Assembly (NCBI RefSeq): GCF_963665675.1
Contig: NZ_OY762426.1
Location: 1,860,001-1,924,000, forward strand
DNA from: an uncultured Methanolobus sp.
GTDB lineage: Archaea > Halobacteriota > Methanosarcinia > Methanosarcinales > Methanosarcinaceae
DNA: 64,000 nucleotides
Direction: 5' to 3'
Shown here: positions 1 to 9,400 of the stretch, piece after piece
How positions within the stretch are numbered: position 1 is the first letter of the stretch
Layout: every line of letters starts with the position of its first letter
Program-made: the position numbers and the translations under genes
Notes under the pieces: model-generated
Told to the model about the DNA's origin: nothing
What the model saw: the letters and a program-made list of their open reading frames with translations, nothing else
Databases searched by the model: none

Positions 1-735
1 CATGAAATGTATGATCAGGAGATAGGTCTGAACCGTATACTTACTATTGAAGGCAGATCCTGCAGAGTAGTGGGTATACTTGCAGAAGGTGAAAGTGACA
101 GAGCTATTATCATGCCGATTGATTCTGCAGTAGATATTATTGATGATGCAGAACCGGATGTATATGACAGTATAGTTGTAAAAGCCGATGACATGGAAAA
201 CGTTGAAACAGTTGTAGCTGATATCGAAGAAAAACTCATGATTTCCAGGCATGTCATGAATGAAGATGACCGTGATTTCAGTGTTTCAGATTCATTGTCA
301 ATGGCAGAATCTTTCAGTGAAATGATGTCCTCATTTGCAATATTCCTTGGAGCAATAGCAGGTGTGTCGCTTGTTGTAGGTTCTGTGGGGATTGCAAACA
401 CGATGTTTACATCCGTGCTGGAAAAGACCAAGGAGATTGGTACTATGAAAGCGATAGGTGCCAAGAATAAGGATATTATGATGATATTCCTTTTCAACTC
501 TGCACTTGTGGGTTTTGTAGGAGGTGTGCTCGGTATTATATTAAGCCTTGTCCTTACATCCATGCTACCGTTTCTTGGAATTAGTATGGTGCGTTCTTCC
601 ATGGGCATGCCCGTTGCTCCGGACCTGATGCTACTGGGTATCTCCATTGCAGTGGTTATTGGAGTGCTCTCAGGTGTGATACCTGCGTACAACGCATCAA
701 AGATGAAGCCGGTCGATGCACTGAGATACGAATAA
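1..735 (+). CDS. ABC transporter permease, FtsX/MacB type (C-terminal part, cut by window edge)
   Basis: This is the C-terminal 244 codons of an integral-membrane permease of the FtsX/MacB family; the reading frame is open at base 1, so the start lies outside the window. A soluble extracytoplasmic (MacPCD-like) segment occupies about residues 1-100. The first visible hydrophobic helix (residues about 108-130) is followed by the family's conserved EKTKEIGTMKAIGAKN loop, then two more helices, ending in the typical PAYNASKMKPVDALRYE tail. Such permeases pair with an ATPase, here presumably encoded upstream outside the window, and export or extract hydrophobic molecules or lipoproteins. The substrate cannot be told from the sequence. 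Confidence 0.9.
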   Translation, partial: HEMYDQEIGLNRILTIEGRSCRVVGILAEGESDRAIIMPIDSAVDIIDDAEPDVYDSIVVKADDMENVETVVADIEEKLMISRHVMNEDDRDFSVSDSLSMAESFSEMMSSFAIFLGAIAGVSLVVGSVGIANTMFTSVLEKTKEIGTMKAIGAKNKDIMMIFLFNSALVGFVGGVLGIILSLVLTSMLPFLGISMVRSSMGMPVAPDLMLLGISIAVVIGVLSGVIPAYNASKMKPVDALRYE

Positions 736-851
736 GCTAGTAAGTTAAAGCAAAAACAAAACTTAAGATTGCTCTGTCATAGAAATATGATGCTATTACA
801 ACAACAAATGTTTCAAGGACAAGAGTTCAGGAACAGAAGATGCTTCAGATG

Positions 852-905
852 ACTGGGGTGAAACACCATCCAGTTATAATTGAGCATTTTCTTCTTTTTT
901 TATTT
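852..905 (+). terminator. hairpin plus T-rich terminator after the permease gene
   Basis: ACTGG and GGTG pair with CACC and CCAGT around an AAA loop (852-874, with a two-base bulge), followed by a T-rich tract at 884-905. The rest of 736-1075 holds no convincing gene. Just before the hairpin a short open stretch ends at a TGA (about 880), which could be a gene scrap but cannot be assigned. Confidence 0.5.
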
Positions 906-1075
906 TATTAAATAATAACTGCAGATTTTAGTTATGTTTATGTACCAACAAAGACATTTTCTCTAGTACAAACTCATATGTTTAGCACTAAAGTGAATAG
1001 AATTAAACATATGTTTGTAACATTATTCAGTATGCTCGTAGTATAATTTGTTCTTATGGTTTCTATGGTGGTTCA

Positions 1076-2014
1076 ATGTTCGTAATAAACAAAATGTGGA
1101 AAAGCTTGCTTATTCTATTCTTAGTTGCATTTCTCTCAATTAGCTATGCAAGCGCAGCAACCGATACATTTGAAGAATACGCAGAAGATTCACATTTCAT
1201 AGCTGGCAGAGGGAATTCACCTGATACTGTAGATCAGGAATGGAAAAATGCAATGAGGGACTGCTGGTTAAATATTACAAAAGAAGTTGGTCCATCTTAT
1301 TCTGAATTTGACAGCTCCATTAATAGCTTTGGAGGTGGCAATGACATATTAAATGTGTACATCGGCTCTGCTTATGAGGGGCAAATCAATGACTCAAGAA
1401 TTGATGAAATGTACCAGAATATTGAATCTTATTGTGAAGAGAACTGTGGAATAAATGATGTCCCGGTAGTTTTCATGTGGGATGAAGATGAAGAAGATAT
1501 GCCATTGCCTGATTACGGTCCAGAGATATTTGAAAAAGCCGCAAACAGTTCTGGGTTTGTAGCTTCAAAAGGCACTATGCCTGTAATTACAGATGCAAGT
1601 GAGAAAAGAGACTGGCTTGATTTACTTACTCACTGTGCTCGTGGAAATAAAGAAATAAACAATTATTTTAGATCGTCTGGTGGCCCTTTACTCAGTTTTG
1701 GAAATTATATTGATGGTTATTTGGAGGTAGGTCTTAATTCGGCTACTCCGGAAAAAGTAAATGAGTCAGTGATTGATGAAATATACCAGACAATCGATGA
1801 AGCAGCTGAAGAGGAAGGAGTAAGCAATGTACCTGTTGTTTTTGTATGGACTGTAGGTTACGATAACACAATAGCAGTTGAGTCTCCATTTGTAGAAGAA
1901 GACTTAAAGAATGAAAGCACACAGGACAACGAAGATTCTACACGAACTACATCGGGTTTCACTTCAATCATGCTTATTCTATGTCTGTTGATTATGGCTT
2001 GTATCAGCAAATAA
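1076..2014 (+). CDS. secreted, C-terminally anchored protein with two tandem repeats (unknown function)
   Basis: The protein has 312 residues. ATG at 1076 follows a GGTGG ribosome site (1066-1070). An N-terminal signal peptide (residues about 1-27, ending in ASA) and a C-terminal hydrophobic segment (residues about 292-310) suggest export and membrane anchoring. The mature part is a tandem duplication of a domain of about 120 residues: both copies run from a small-residue-rich start through a Trp/Cys helix to a shared end with the pattern IDE-Y followed by NDVPVVFMW or SNVPVVFVW. Each copy has conserved cysteines in the middle. I do not recognise the family. It stands alone, with a palindromic terminator downstream. 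An exported surface protein is a safe inference; anything finer is not. Confidence 0.8.
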   Translation: MFVINKMWKSLLILFLVAFLSISYASAATDTFEEYAEDSHFIAGRGNSPDTVDQEWKNAMRDCWLNITKEVGPSYSEFDSSINSFGGGNDILNVYIGSAYEGQINDSRIDEMYQNIESYCEENCGINDVPVVFMWDEDEEDMPLPDYGPEIFEKAANSSGFVASKGTMPVITDASEKRDWLDLLTHCARGNKEINNYFRSSGGPLLSFGNYIDGYLEVGLNSATPEKVNESVIDEIYQTIDEAAEEEGVSNVPVVFVWTVGYDNTIAVESPFVEEDLKNESTQDNEDSTRTTSGFTSIMLILCLLIMACISK

Positions 2015-2042
2015 TTTCAAAAGTTTGCTCATTCCGAAAGGA

Positions 2043-2070
2043 CAAATAATATTATTTGCCCATTTTCCTT
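2043..2070 (+). terminator. palindromic terminator
   Basis: A perfect 16-base palindrome (CAAATAATATTATTTG, 2043-2058) followed by a T-rich run ends the preceding gene. Confidence 0.5.
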
Positions 2071-2086
2071 TTTAGTTTCTTTTTTC

Positions 2087-2280
2087 GTAACTATTCAGCC
2101 TGGTAGAATCACTATCGATAACCATTATGATAAAAAGTTGATACGTGAATTTTGAGTGATGAGTTTATTTTGACTGTGCCTAATACTTGCTTTTTTTGTT
2201 GTAACTTAATTTAGGACTAAATACCTGGGATTAAATCGAATCACCATCAATCGGCTGATATGAGTAGGCTGAATAGTTAC
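2087..2280. mobile_element. MITE-like element, 194 bp, with target-site duplication
   Basis: Perfect 15-bp terminal inverted repeats (GTAACTATTCAGCCT at 2087-2101 and its complement at 2266-2280) bound a 194-bp segment without a coding region. It is flanked on both sides by the same 8-bp sequence CTTTTTTC (2079-2086 and 2281-2288), the mark of a transposition event. No transposase with matching ends is in the window, so it would move in trans. An 8-bp duplication and ends beginning GTAA fit several IS families (for example IS66); I cannot assign the partner. Confidence 0.85.
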
Positions 2281-2310
2281 CTTTTTTCAAATTTTAGTAC
2301 TCAAAGATAT

Positions 2311-2405
2311 TTTTATGAATTATACTCATCCAAAATTTCTTCAAAATCATAAACAAAGATCATTCCTGAGTTATAATCAGGCTGTCTGGTATATTCAGAC
2401 CCTCT
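2311..2405 (-). pseudogene. 3' remnant of a propeller-type gene, paralogue of the gene at 13035-14218
   Basis: These 95 bases match 13033-13127 with only two visible mismatches. They encode the last about 30 residues of that protein, ending in VYDFEEILDEYNS. The rest of this copy is missing: the IS21 element begins at exactly the point where similarity ends. It is a truncated gene copy and forms a direct repeat with the intact 3' end 10.7 kb away. Confidence 0.85.
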
Positions 2406-2466
2406 TGTCATCGGCGGAATAAAATTCCCCATTTTCGGCGGTTTAAAAATCCCCAAATACTAATCC

Positions 2467-2979
2467 TTGAGAAAAACTCAAGGATTGTGGATAATGCTGA
2501 AAACAGAGGTGCGACAAGAAGCTGAATTATGGATTGCTGTATGCTATCCTATTTGCTCAGGATATCCCTATTGTAGCATGCATTTTTTGGTAACAAATTT
2601 GTGTGAAGCCTGCGAGACAACGTGGAAAGACTGGAAACCTAATTTTGGTCAATCTGCAAGGGACTGTTATGTCTCTTATTTAGGGAATAAATATTCCGTT
2701 CCATATCGATTTGCAGGGAGATTGTCCAATATACGCATTTCAGAAGGAATGTTACAGGTTCTTGTTGATGGTGAGCAAATCTGTGAGCATGAAATAGTTC
2801 CTGGAAATCACAGAGTTATCCGCACTAAAGAACACTTTCAGGGATTATTAAGCGAGACACTAAAGCAGAATTCACAATGCGGAAAAGCTGCTCAGATACC
2901 GATCAAGTTCTCGGATATAGAGGTTGAGAAGAGGTCACTTGCTATTTATGATGAATTCTGTGAAGGGGGTTCAGCATGA
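2467..2979 (+). pseudogene. istA: IS21 transposase IstA, C-terminal fragment
   Basis: The 170-codon frame matches only the C-terminal DNA-binding part of IstA (about 500 residues normally), recognisable by the segment with NKYSVPYRFAGR and by the conserved LVDGEQICEHEI and NHRVIRTKEHF stretches. The helix-turn-helix region and the DDE catalytic core are missing, and the first about 50 codons do not look like IstA. It overlaps istB by ATGA, the normal coupling in this family. It cannot catalyse transposition. Confidence 0.8.
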
Positions 2980-3743
2980 ACCCCGTTATCTATGAAAGAT
3001 TGCATAGCAATCTGCTGGGTCTGAAACTGAATACAGTTGAGCAGTTGCTGGATAATTGTCTTGAACTTGCAGCAAGGGATGGAACAACTACAATAGAGGT
3101 GCTTGATCATCTGTTTGAACAGGAGAGAAAACACAGGGAAGCTGCTGCAATTGAGAGAAGGACAAGGTTTGCTGTATTTCCTGTGAGAAAAACACTTCAG
3201 GAGTTTGATCTTGAGTTTCAGCCATCAATTGAAAGGAGGGGCATTGAGGATCTGGCTACTCTGAGATTCGTCCATAATGCAGAGAATGTTGTACTGCTTG
3301 GTCCCCCTGGAGTTGGAAAAACACATCTGGCAATTGCTCTTGGGATGGAGAGTACAAAAGCAGGATTCTCTGTCTATTTCATCAATGCAGGATGTCTTAT
3401 TGAGAGACTGAAAAAAGCAAATAGGGAAGGAGTTCTTGAGAAGAAGCTCAGGGATCTTACAAGGTATAAGTTGCTGATAATTGATGAAATGGACTATCTC
3501 CCATTTGATGAGGAAGGAGCTCATTGTTTTTTCCAGCTGATCTCTAAACGTTATGAAAAGAGCTCTATTATCTTTACGTCGAATAAGTCGTATGGTCGGT
3601 GGGGAGAGATATTCCAGGACAATGTTATTGCTTCTGCTGTTCTTGACCGCATATTACATCACTGCACTACGATCAATATCAAAGGTGAAAGTTACAGGCT
3701 CAAGGACAGAAGAAAACTGGGATTGCAGAGTGGAAAACTGTAA
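2976..3743 (+). CDS. istB: IS21 helper ATPase IstB
   Basis: The 255-residue protein is full length for IstB, a DnaA/DnaC-like AAA+ ATPase that assembles on target DNA and stimulates the IstA transposase. Walker A is GPPGVGKTH (residues about 109-117), Walker B LLIIDEMDYLP (about 167-177), and sensor-1 is in IIFTSNKSYGRWGE. The start overlaps the istA stop. The gene appears intact, but with istA truncated the element is non-autonomous. Confidence 0.93.
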   Translation: MNPVIYERLHSNLLGLKLNTVEQLLDNCLELAARDGTTTIEVLDHLFEQERKHREAAAIERRTRFAVFPVRKTLQEFDLEFQPSIERRGIEDLATLRFVHNAENVVLLGPPGVGKTHLAIALGMESTKAGFSVYFINAGCLIERLKKANREGVLEKKLRDLTRYKLLIIDEMDYLPFDEEGAHCFFQLISKRYEKSSIIFTSNKSYGRWGEIFQDNVIASAVLDRILHHCTTINIKGESYRLKDRRKLGLQSGKL

Positions 3744-3835
3744 GATTTAATTATGTATGTGGGGGGGTAATTTTATATCTTAAGGTGGGGAATTTTAGAC
3801 CGACGAAAGTGAGGAAAAGTAAACCGCCGTTGACA

Positions 3836-4207
3836 TCTTTACCCCATTCCTTTTTTGTGGCCATTGTATCTGAATTTTCTCCTCTTTTTTTGTTTCAATG
3901 AAACTGCTATCTACGCATACAATATCCATTGAAAACTTGCCTTTCTGGTAAGCGGAATCTCTTTGAGATTATATGATTTTATTCCATACTTCTTCCCTGA
4001 CCATCCTTTAAGCCGTTTCCAAGCTGTTGCTCTGGAACCATAAATTGCTTGAATACCTCCCCACCTGCAACCAGTTATCAGGACAAAGAGTATGCATTGA
4101 TGATCTTTCGGTCATCATCTTTCATTTCTTCCAGTTATTGGTTGAGGTGGTAAATGTGGCTTAATAAATTTTCATTGATTATCTGAGAGTTCTACGAACT
4201 CCATCAT
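3836..4207 (-). pseudogene. IS5-family transposase, N-terminal remnant
   Basis: Read on the minus strand from about 4207, this encodes the usual IS5 N-terminus (MEFVELSDNQ, a TGA in place of the expected Trp, then KFIKPHLPPQ, and AILFVLITGCRW). It reaches the first catalytic Asp region (VCVDSSFIETKK) and is cut off by the right end of the IS21 element. It is closely similar to the IS5 copy at 42839-43724 on the opposite strand. It is clearly inactive: stop codon, frameshifts and no C-terminal half. Confidence 0.75.
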
Positions 4208-4639
4208 ATCCCTTCATACAATTATTGTATGAAAAATATGGATATTTTTGAAATGAACTCCTGTACAAAACTCTCCAAATGTATCGCTATTAATATTATA
4301 TGTTTCAACACGTAATAATTACAATGAACATATTCTTTTACTGACTATGGGAATATGTAATACTTTATGCCATCATATTTATACGCAATATCCCAGCACA
4401 TTGAATATTCCTGTAGCTTATGTTTCTTGTTTTTTGCAGAACAAATCCGAAAGGTTTATTACAAGAAAAAGAGTTAGCATATAATAGCTAATAAGCTAAC
4501 AGTAATCGCTTTGATATTAATACATGTGACTACACCATGGATTCACTTGATTATTTCGTACATACAATTTATGGGACAATGCACAGTAGTTAGTTATTAG
4601 TTGTTGTTGGTACACACAATCAGTTTATAGGGGGATTCA
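4208..4639. promoter_or_regulatory. 432-bp upstream region of the DUF2162 operon with a palindromic operator candidate
   Basis: No gene is visible here. An inverted repeat GTTAGC (4473-4478) / GCTAAC (4495-4500) encloses a TATA-like ATATAATAG, a placement that fits a repressor site over a promoter. The first gene has a strong GGGGGA ribosome site just before its ATG at 4640. The leader would be long (about 100 bases or more), which leaves room for other control, but I see no cobalamin-riboswitch signature. Confidence 0.35.
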
Positions 4640-5314
4640 ATGAGCTACGTATATGCTGCCGTAATCGGTATACTGATAGGCATCTTCATCTTCGGACTAA
4701 AGACCGGTGTTGGATGTGGCTTTTCGACGGTAAAGAAAAAAGAAGTACTGATCCTTGCTGGTGGTTATTTTGTAATTTCCATTATTCTTGGCAGTCTTGT
4801 GGAAATGGTGGACCAGTCATATCTGGAAAAGATTGCAAATCTTGGAATGACGTTGCACGTATTCATTGCACTTGTTCTCATTGCTGCAGGAATCTATACA
4901 CAGAAAAAATGGAATTCCGGTTGCGATGTGTCAAAAAAGACTTTCCTTGTAATATCCGTCCCCTGTCCTGTATGTCTTACAGCTCTTTTTGTATCATGCA
5001 TGATACTGGCATCAACCCTTGAAGTAAGCGGCTGGAAAGTCGGAGTAATTGTAGGACTTGTATTCTTCATTTCAGTAATATCATCAACTTTTGTCTTCAG
5101 GAAAATGAAAAAGACTCCTGAGGGTCTTGGAACTGCAATGATGTTCCTCGGACTGTTCTATCTTCTCGGTGCAATAATAGTTCCTGCTTACATCAAAGCA
5201 AAGAAACTCAGCATGGAATTGAATTGCGGTGGGGATTTCGAGATAGTTCCTTTGTTGATATTGTCAGTATTCGTAATCGGAGGCTATGCACTTAATAGCA
5301 TAAGAGGTCAATAA
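4640..5314 (+). CDS. DUF2162 predicted membrane transporter
   Basis: The 224-residue protein has six or seven hydrophobic helices and matches the archaeal DUF2162 predicted-transporter family. Notable features are a pair of cysteines in CPVCLT in the middle (residues about 112-117), a GVGCGF motif in helix 1, and a lone Cys near the C-terminus that could contribute to metal or thiol chemistry. It is followed two bases later by an ExbB-like gene, then DUF2149 and a CobN-like gene. That company suggests metal or corrinoid/tetrapyrrole traffic at the membrane; this is an inference from context. It is the only intact gene of the set. Confidence 0.75.
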   Translation: MSYVYAAVIGILIGIFIFGLKTGVGCGFSTVKKKEVLILAGGYFVISIILGSLVEMVDQSYLEKIANLGMTLHVFIALVLIAAGIYTQKKWNSGCDVSKKTFLVISVPCPVCLTALFVSCMILASTLEVSGWKVGVIVGLVFFISVISSTFVFRKMKKTPEGLGTAMMFLGLFYLLGAIIVPAYIKAKKLSMELNCGGDFEIVPLLILSVFVIGGYALNSIRGQ

Positions 5315-5316
5315 AA

Positions 5317-5941
5317 ATGGATGCTACTTCTTCGTTGTTTGGTATTTTATACACGTTCTCAGCATCACTGCTGTACCCGGTAATTATAATTCTCATATTG
5401 CTTGTGGTATTTTCTTTGATGCTGATAGGGGAATTCCTTTCTGAATATTCTAAAAGACACAGAGATATTGAAAACCTTGAACTTTGCTGCAATGCTGTGA
5501 GAGAACATGTAAGTTCTCAGGAATTCGGAAAAGCAGCAAAGTCACTTCGCAATATTAAGCAAAATTTTATGGTCATGAGCTTTGCAGAATCTGCAGCTGG
5601 CCATCTGGAAAAGAATATGTTACCTGCCATTGAATGGCTTTCTCAGGAATATGAGATAAAGATGGCAAAGAGGCTGGAACAGACCAGGATCGTTGCAACA
5701 ATCTCACCTATGCTTGGTCTTATGGGTACTCTTATCCCACTGGGCCCGGCACTTATTGGTCTTTCGCAGGGGTAACATCGAGCAGCTTGCAAATAATCTT
5801 ATGATTGCTTTTGCTACAACGGTTATCGGACTTTTCGCAGGAACAATTGGTTATGTTCTTACTCAGGTCAGGAAAAGATGGTACTGGCAGGATAAGGCTG
5901 ATATAGATTATATCCTTGACACACTGGAGGTTGAAGAGTGA
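5317..5941 (+). pseudogene. MotA/TolQ/ExbB-family proton channel subunit, frameshifted
   Basis: The first frame runs from ATG 5317 to a stop at 5775 (one N-terminal helix, cytoplasmic loop, then the start of helix 2 with SPMLGLMGTLIPLGPAL). The remainder (NNLMIAFATTVIGLFAGTIGYVL, split here as NNLMIAFATTV and IGLFAGTIGYVL) continues in the next frame to 5941. A run of four G near 5770-5773 instead of three accounts for the shift. With the base removed the product is about 207 residues, normal for an ExbB-type subunit. These proteins form proton-driven motors coupled to a TonB/ExbD-like partner. Here the partner is presumably the DUF2149 protein, whose start overlaps this stop (GTGA). Confidence 0.8.
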
Positions 5942-6334
5942 CAAAGAGGAGTGGAAGAAGGCACAGACGGACAGGACTCATAAATAATGAGGATGAACAG
6001 AACCCCTTAACAGGGGTTGCCAACCTTTTTGATATTGCCATGGTTTTTTTCGGTTGCATTACTTGTGGCGCTTGTTATGTCATACCAGATGCCTGAACTT
6101 CTCAATCCTACAGAGGATATAACTCTTGTGAAAAACCCCGGGCAGAAGGATATGCAGATTATCATTAAGGAAGAAGGCAAACCTCTTGAGGTTCTGAACA
6201 TGACCGATCAGATTGGTGGTGGTCAGGGTGAAGCACTGGGAACTGCTTACAAGTTAGCGGATGGAAGGGTTGTTTACGTACCTGAGGAAGAGGAAGAAGA
6301 AGCTGAGGAGGAGGAAATCCCGACTTCCGGTTAA
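5938..6334 (+). pseudogene. DUF2149 membrane protein (ExbD-like position), frameshifted
   Basis: GTG at 5938 overlaps the preceding stop. The first frame gives a basic N-terminus and continues to NLFDIAMVF. The rest (VALLVALVMSYQMPELL, then a short extracytoplasmic domain ending in a Glu-rich tail) continues in the next frame to 6334. Seven T at about 6043-6049 instead of six explains the shift. The repaired protein has one N-terminal membrane helix and a small outside domain, which is the topology of ExbD. The assignment as functional ExbD equivalent rests on topology and neighbourhood only. Confidence 0.7.
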
Positions 6335-6482
6335 TTTTTTTATATAATAATACAAGTAATATATCTGCATGTAAATTTAATTGATAAGTAGTTGGTAAAA
6401 AAGGTAATAAAAAGACGGTGGGCATTTCGATACAGCCGCCAAGCAAGTGATCGAAATGCCCCGCAAGTTATCGGGTGATAAC

Positions 6483-9400
6483 ATGCAAAATAAAATAAAA
6501 TCGATATTAGTATTAAGTATATTGTTGATGGTAGCGCTAACAAGTGTTGCATCGGCAGCAGAACCGAAAACAAAGATTACATATGTAAGTTATATGCCAA
6601 GTGAAATACTTGAGGAAGCAAGTCAGACTAATGCTTACAGTGATCTTATTGAGTACACTTTTATTAATTACTATGATCGCGGTGTTGGTGGAACCAGTCC
6701 GGAGATTATAGATGCTGCTGAGAGTGGTTTTTTCGAACTCAGGATGTTATTCTCTGTATTGGTGCTATGCCTTCCTTATTAGAGAATGTCACCGTGACTG
6801 ACGCTTTTGAGGCAGCACATTATCAAGGTACTGCTCTTTACAACATAGCTGGAAACGTTCCACCTTCCTACTTCGATTATCATTCAGGTGGTACTACCAA
6901 CAGCACCATTGATACTTATTACAGCAATATGATTAATACTTCATTAGATGAATCAGTGAAGCTGGAGAATGCGGAGAATCTGCTCATCTATCTCACAATG
7001 CACAAAGAAGTAACTTACATCTCCTATATGCCAAGTGAAATACTTGAGAAAGCAAGTCAGACAAATGCTTACAGTGATTTCATTGAGTATACTTTTATTA
7101 ATTACTATGATAGCGGTGTTGGTGGAACCAGTCCGGAGATTGTAGATGCTGCTGAAAGTGGTTTTTTCGAAACTCAAGATGTTATTCTTTGTGTAGGTGC
7201 TATGCCTTCTTAATTGGGGAATGTCACCGTAACTGACGCTTTTGAGATAGCACATGACCAAGGTACTGCTCTTTATAACATAGCATGGAAATGTTCCACC
7301 TTCCTATTTCGATTATAATTCAAATGGTACCACCAACAGCACCATTGATACTTATTATAACGATATGGTCTATTCACCTGAAGAATCCGTGAGACTGGAA
7401 AATGCGGAAAATCTGCTCATCTATCTCACAATGTGCACAAAGATAACCTGGATTGGTTTCAGTGATGAACTTGCAAACAGCAAGTCAGACAAATGCTTAC
7501 AGTGACCTTATTGAATATACTTTCATTCCGATTCGTAGTGGTCTTGTAGCAAGTGATGAACTGCTGACAGCAGTTGACAAACGGTTTCCTGGAAACACAG
7601 GATGTGATTATTTTTCAGGGTTTCCATCCGGATTATGGTTTCCCCCAGACAGTGAATGATAGTTGCAAAGCAGCACATGATAATGGTACTGCGCTTTACA
7701 GCATACACCCCATGGGGAGATGTGCCTTCTTACTTTGATTATGATTCAGACCCTGATGAAGATAACACTATTGCAAACTATTACAGTGTTTCATATGATA
7801 CAGAAAATGATGAGTCTTTGAGACTGAAGAGTGCAGAAAGTCTGTTACTTCATCTTGCATCATACACTCCTACTCTTTTGAAAGTTGCTATCCTGAGTAA
7901 CCATGAGGTAAACTTCAACGAATTTGTATTTGTCCTGGGAACAGACTTGAATGGAGTTTCCCTGAATAATGCGGCAAATAATAGCAATATCTCTGAGAAT
8001 CTCAATATAACGATATTCACTCCTTCTAATCCAGTTCCTGATGGCTTTGTGTTCTCCGATTATGGAGTGATCTTCCTTGAGTCATATAACAAAACTTTTG
8101 TTGACGAGTGGTCCCCGGAAATAAAATGTGCCAAAGCAGGCGGTGCGAAGATCATTGGTTACAACCTCTCTTCTGATATAATCCTTCCAAATGTTGACCT
8201 GTATTCTGATGATTACACAGATATTGAAAGATACTGGATACAGGGAGGAGCTGCAAACATGGAGAATATGCTAATATCCATGGGGCAGAAGTTCTCAGGA
8301 CTCTGGGAAGAAGAGACGATTCCTGAACCTGTGTTGCTGAAGGAGAAACTGAATTTAACTTTCATTGTAGGCGCAGACTCCAATCTATATTACCTTGATA
8401 AGGTCACTAATGAGAGAGATGTGATCCTTGATAATTTCAACGTGAACATCATGACACCCAGCAGATGCAGTTGCAAACCTCACCGATGCTTCAGACCAGG
8501 ATTTAATATTGGTGTATATGACAGGAGGGCGCTGATATCGCCACAATTGTCAGGCGTTCTTTCCGCTGCAAAGGACAGTGGTACAGAGATCAGCCTTGGG
8601 AACACTGCGGATGTATATGGATTGAACACCGTGGACACCCAAAATCCTCCTCACGATGTAATTATAGAATATCTCGACAAAGATGGAAAAGACAAATATG
8701 GAGAATCTCATCCGCTATATTGGTGCAGAGATCTTTGATGTCTACATCGGATTATGACTCCAGTTGGTGAACCACCTATCCCTGATGACGGCATATATCA
8801 TCCGGATGCCTGGCCAGTTGTTTTCGAGGACAGTACCGAGTACCTTGACTGGTATACAAACAGCAACTGGATGAAGATAGGTCATATCTACGACCCCGAT
8901 GCACCTACAATTGGAATCATAGCCTATGAAATTCAAAAAGAGCCTATCTTCCTGACAACCGATGATGCAATAATAAGATATATTGAATCTAAAGGATGCA
9001 ACGTTATCTACAGTACCAATATGGTATGTATGGAGGATGTTGATTATTTTGTCAAGGATGATGAGGGTACTCGTAGATACAATACTCACCTTACAGTCTT
9101 TCCGCCTGTACATTGAGGAGCCGGATACTGGTGTGGAATATCTTCAGAAATACAATGTACCTATACTGAAGGGAGTACAGGATCCATACACAACACCAGA
9201 GGAATTCTATAAACAGCACCCATGGAACTAAGTATAGGATGTCCCGTGCTGCTATGGTTACACAACCTGAACTTGACGGATGCCTTGATTTCGCATGGAT
9301 AAGCGGACTTGTGCACGAATCCTGAAAATGAAAACCAGGCATATTACCAGCCGATCCATGGACAGGTAGAATACTTCTGTGACCGTGCGATAGGATGGGC

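Larger units (their letters stand above)
2406..3835 (+). mobile_element. IS21-family insertion sequence with deleted istA
   Basis: The ends are imperfect inverted repeats starting TGTCA and ending TGACA. The left end carries TGTCATCGGCGG and the right end the complement of TGTCAACGGCGG, and both carry a second internal copy of the end motif (CGGCGG or CGTCGG followed by a C-rich stretch), as is usual for IS21 elements. At 1430 bp it is about 1 kb shorter than a normal IS21 element because most of istA is gone. The istA remnant and an intact istB are inside. No clean target duplication is visible; left flank is the propeller remnant and right flank an IS5 remnant, so there was deletion or nested insertion. 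Confidence 0.85.

Noticed and set aside
3836-3845. Right flank of the IS21 element as continuation of the propeller gene (TCTTTAC resembles the paralogue)
   Set aside because: Only about seven bases agree. The flank fits the reversed IS5 transposase over a much longer distance.
4208-4639. Cobalamin riboswitch before the metal/corrinoid-type operon
   Set aside because: No B12-box-like sequence or matching stems were found, and archaea rarely use this switch.
6335-6482. GTG start at 6447 for the CobN-like gene
   Set aside because: It would place 12 polar residues before the signal peptide, while ATG 6483 gives a clean signal sequence with a GGGTGAT upstream.
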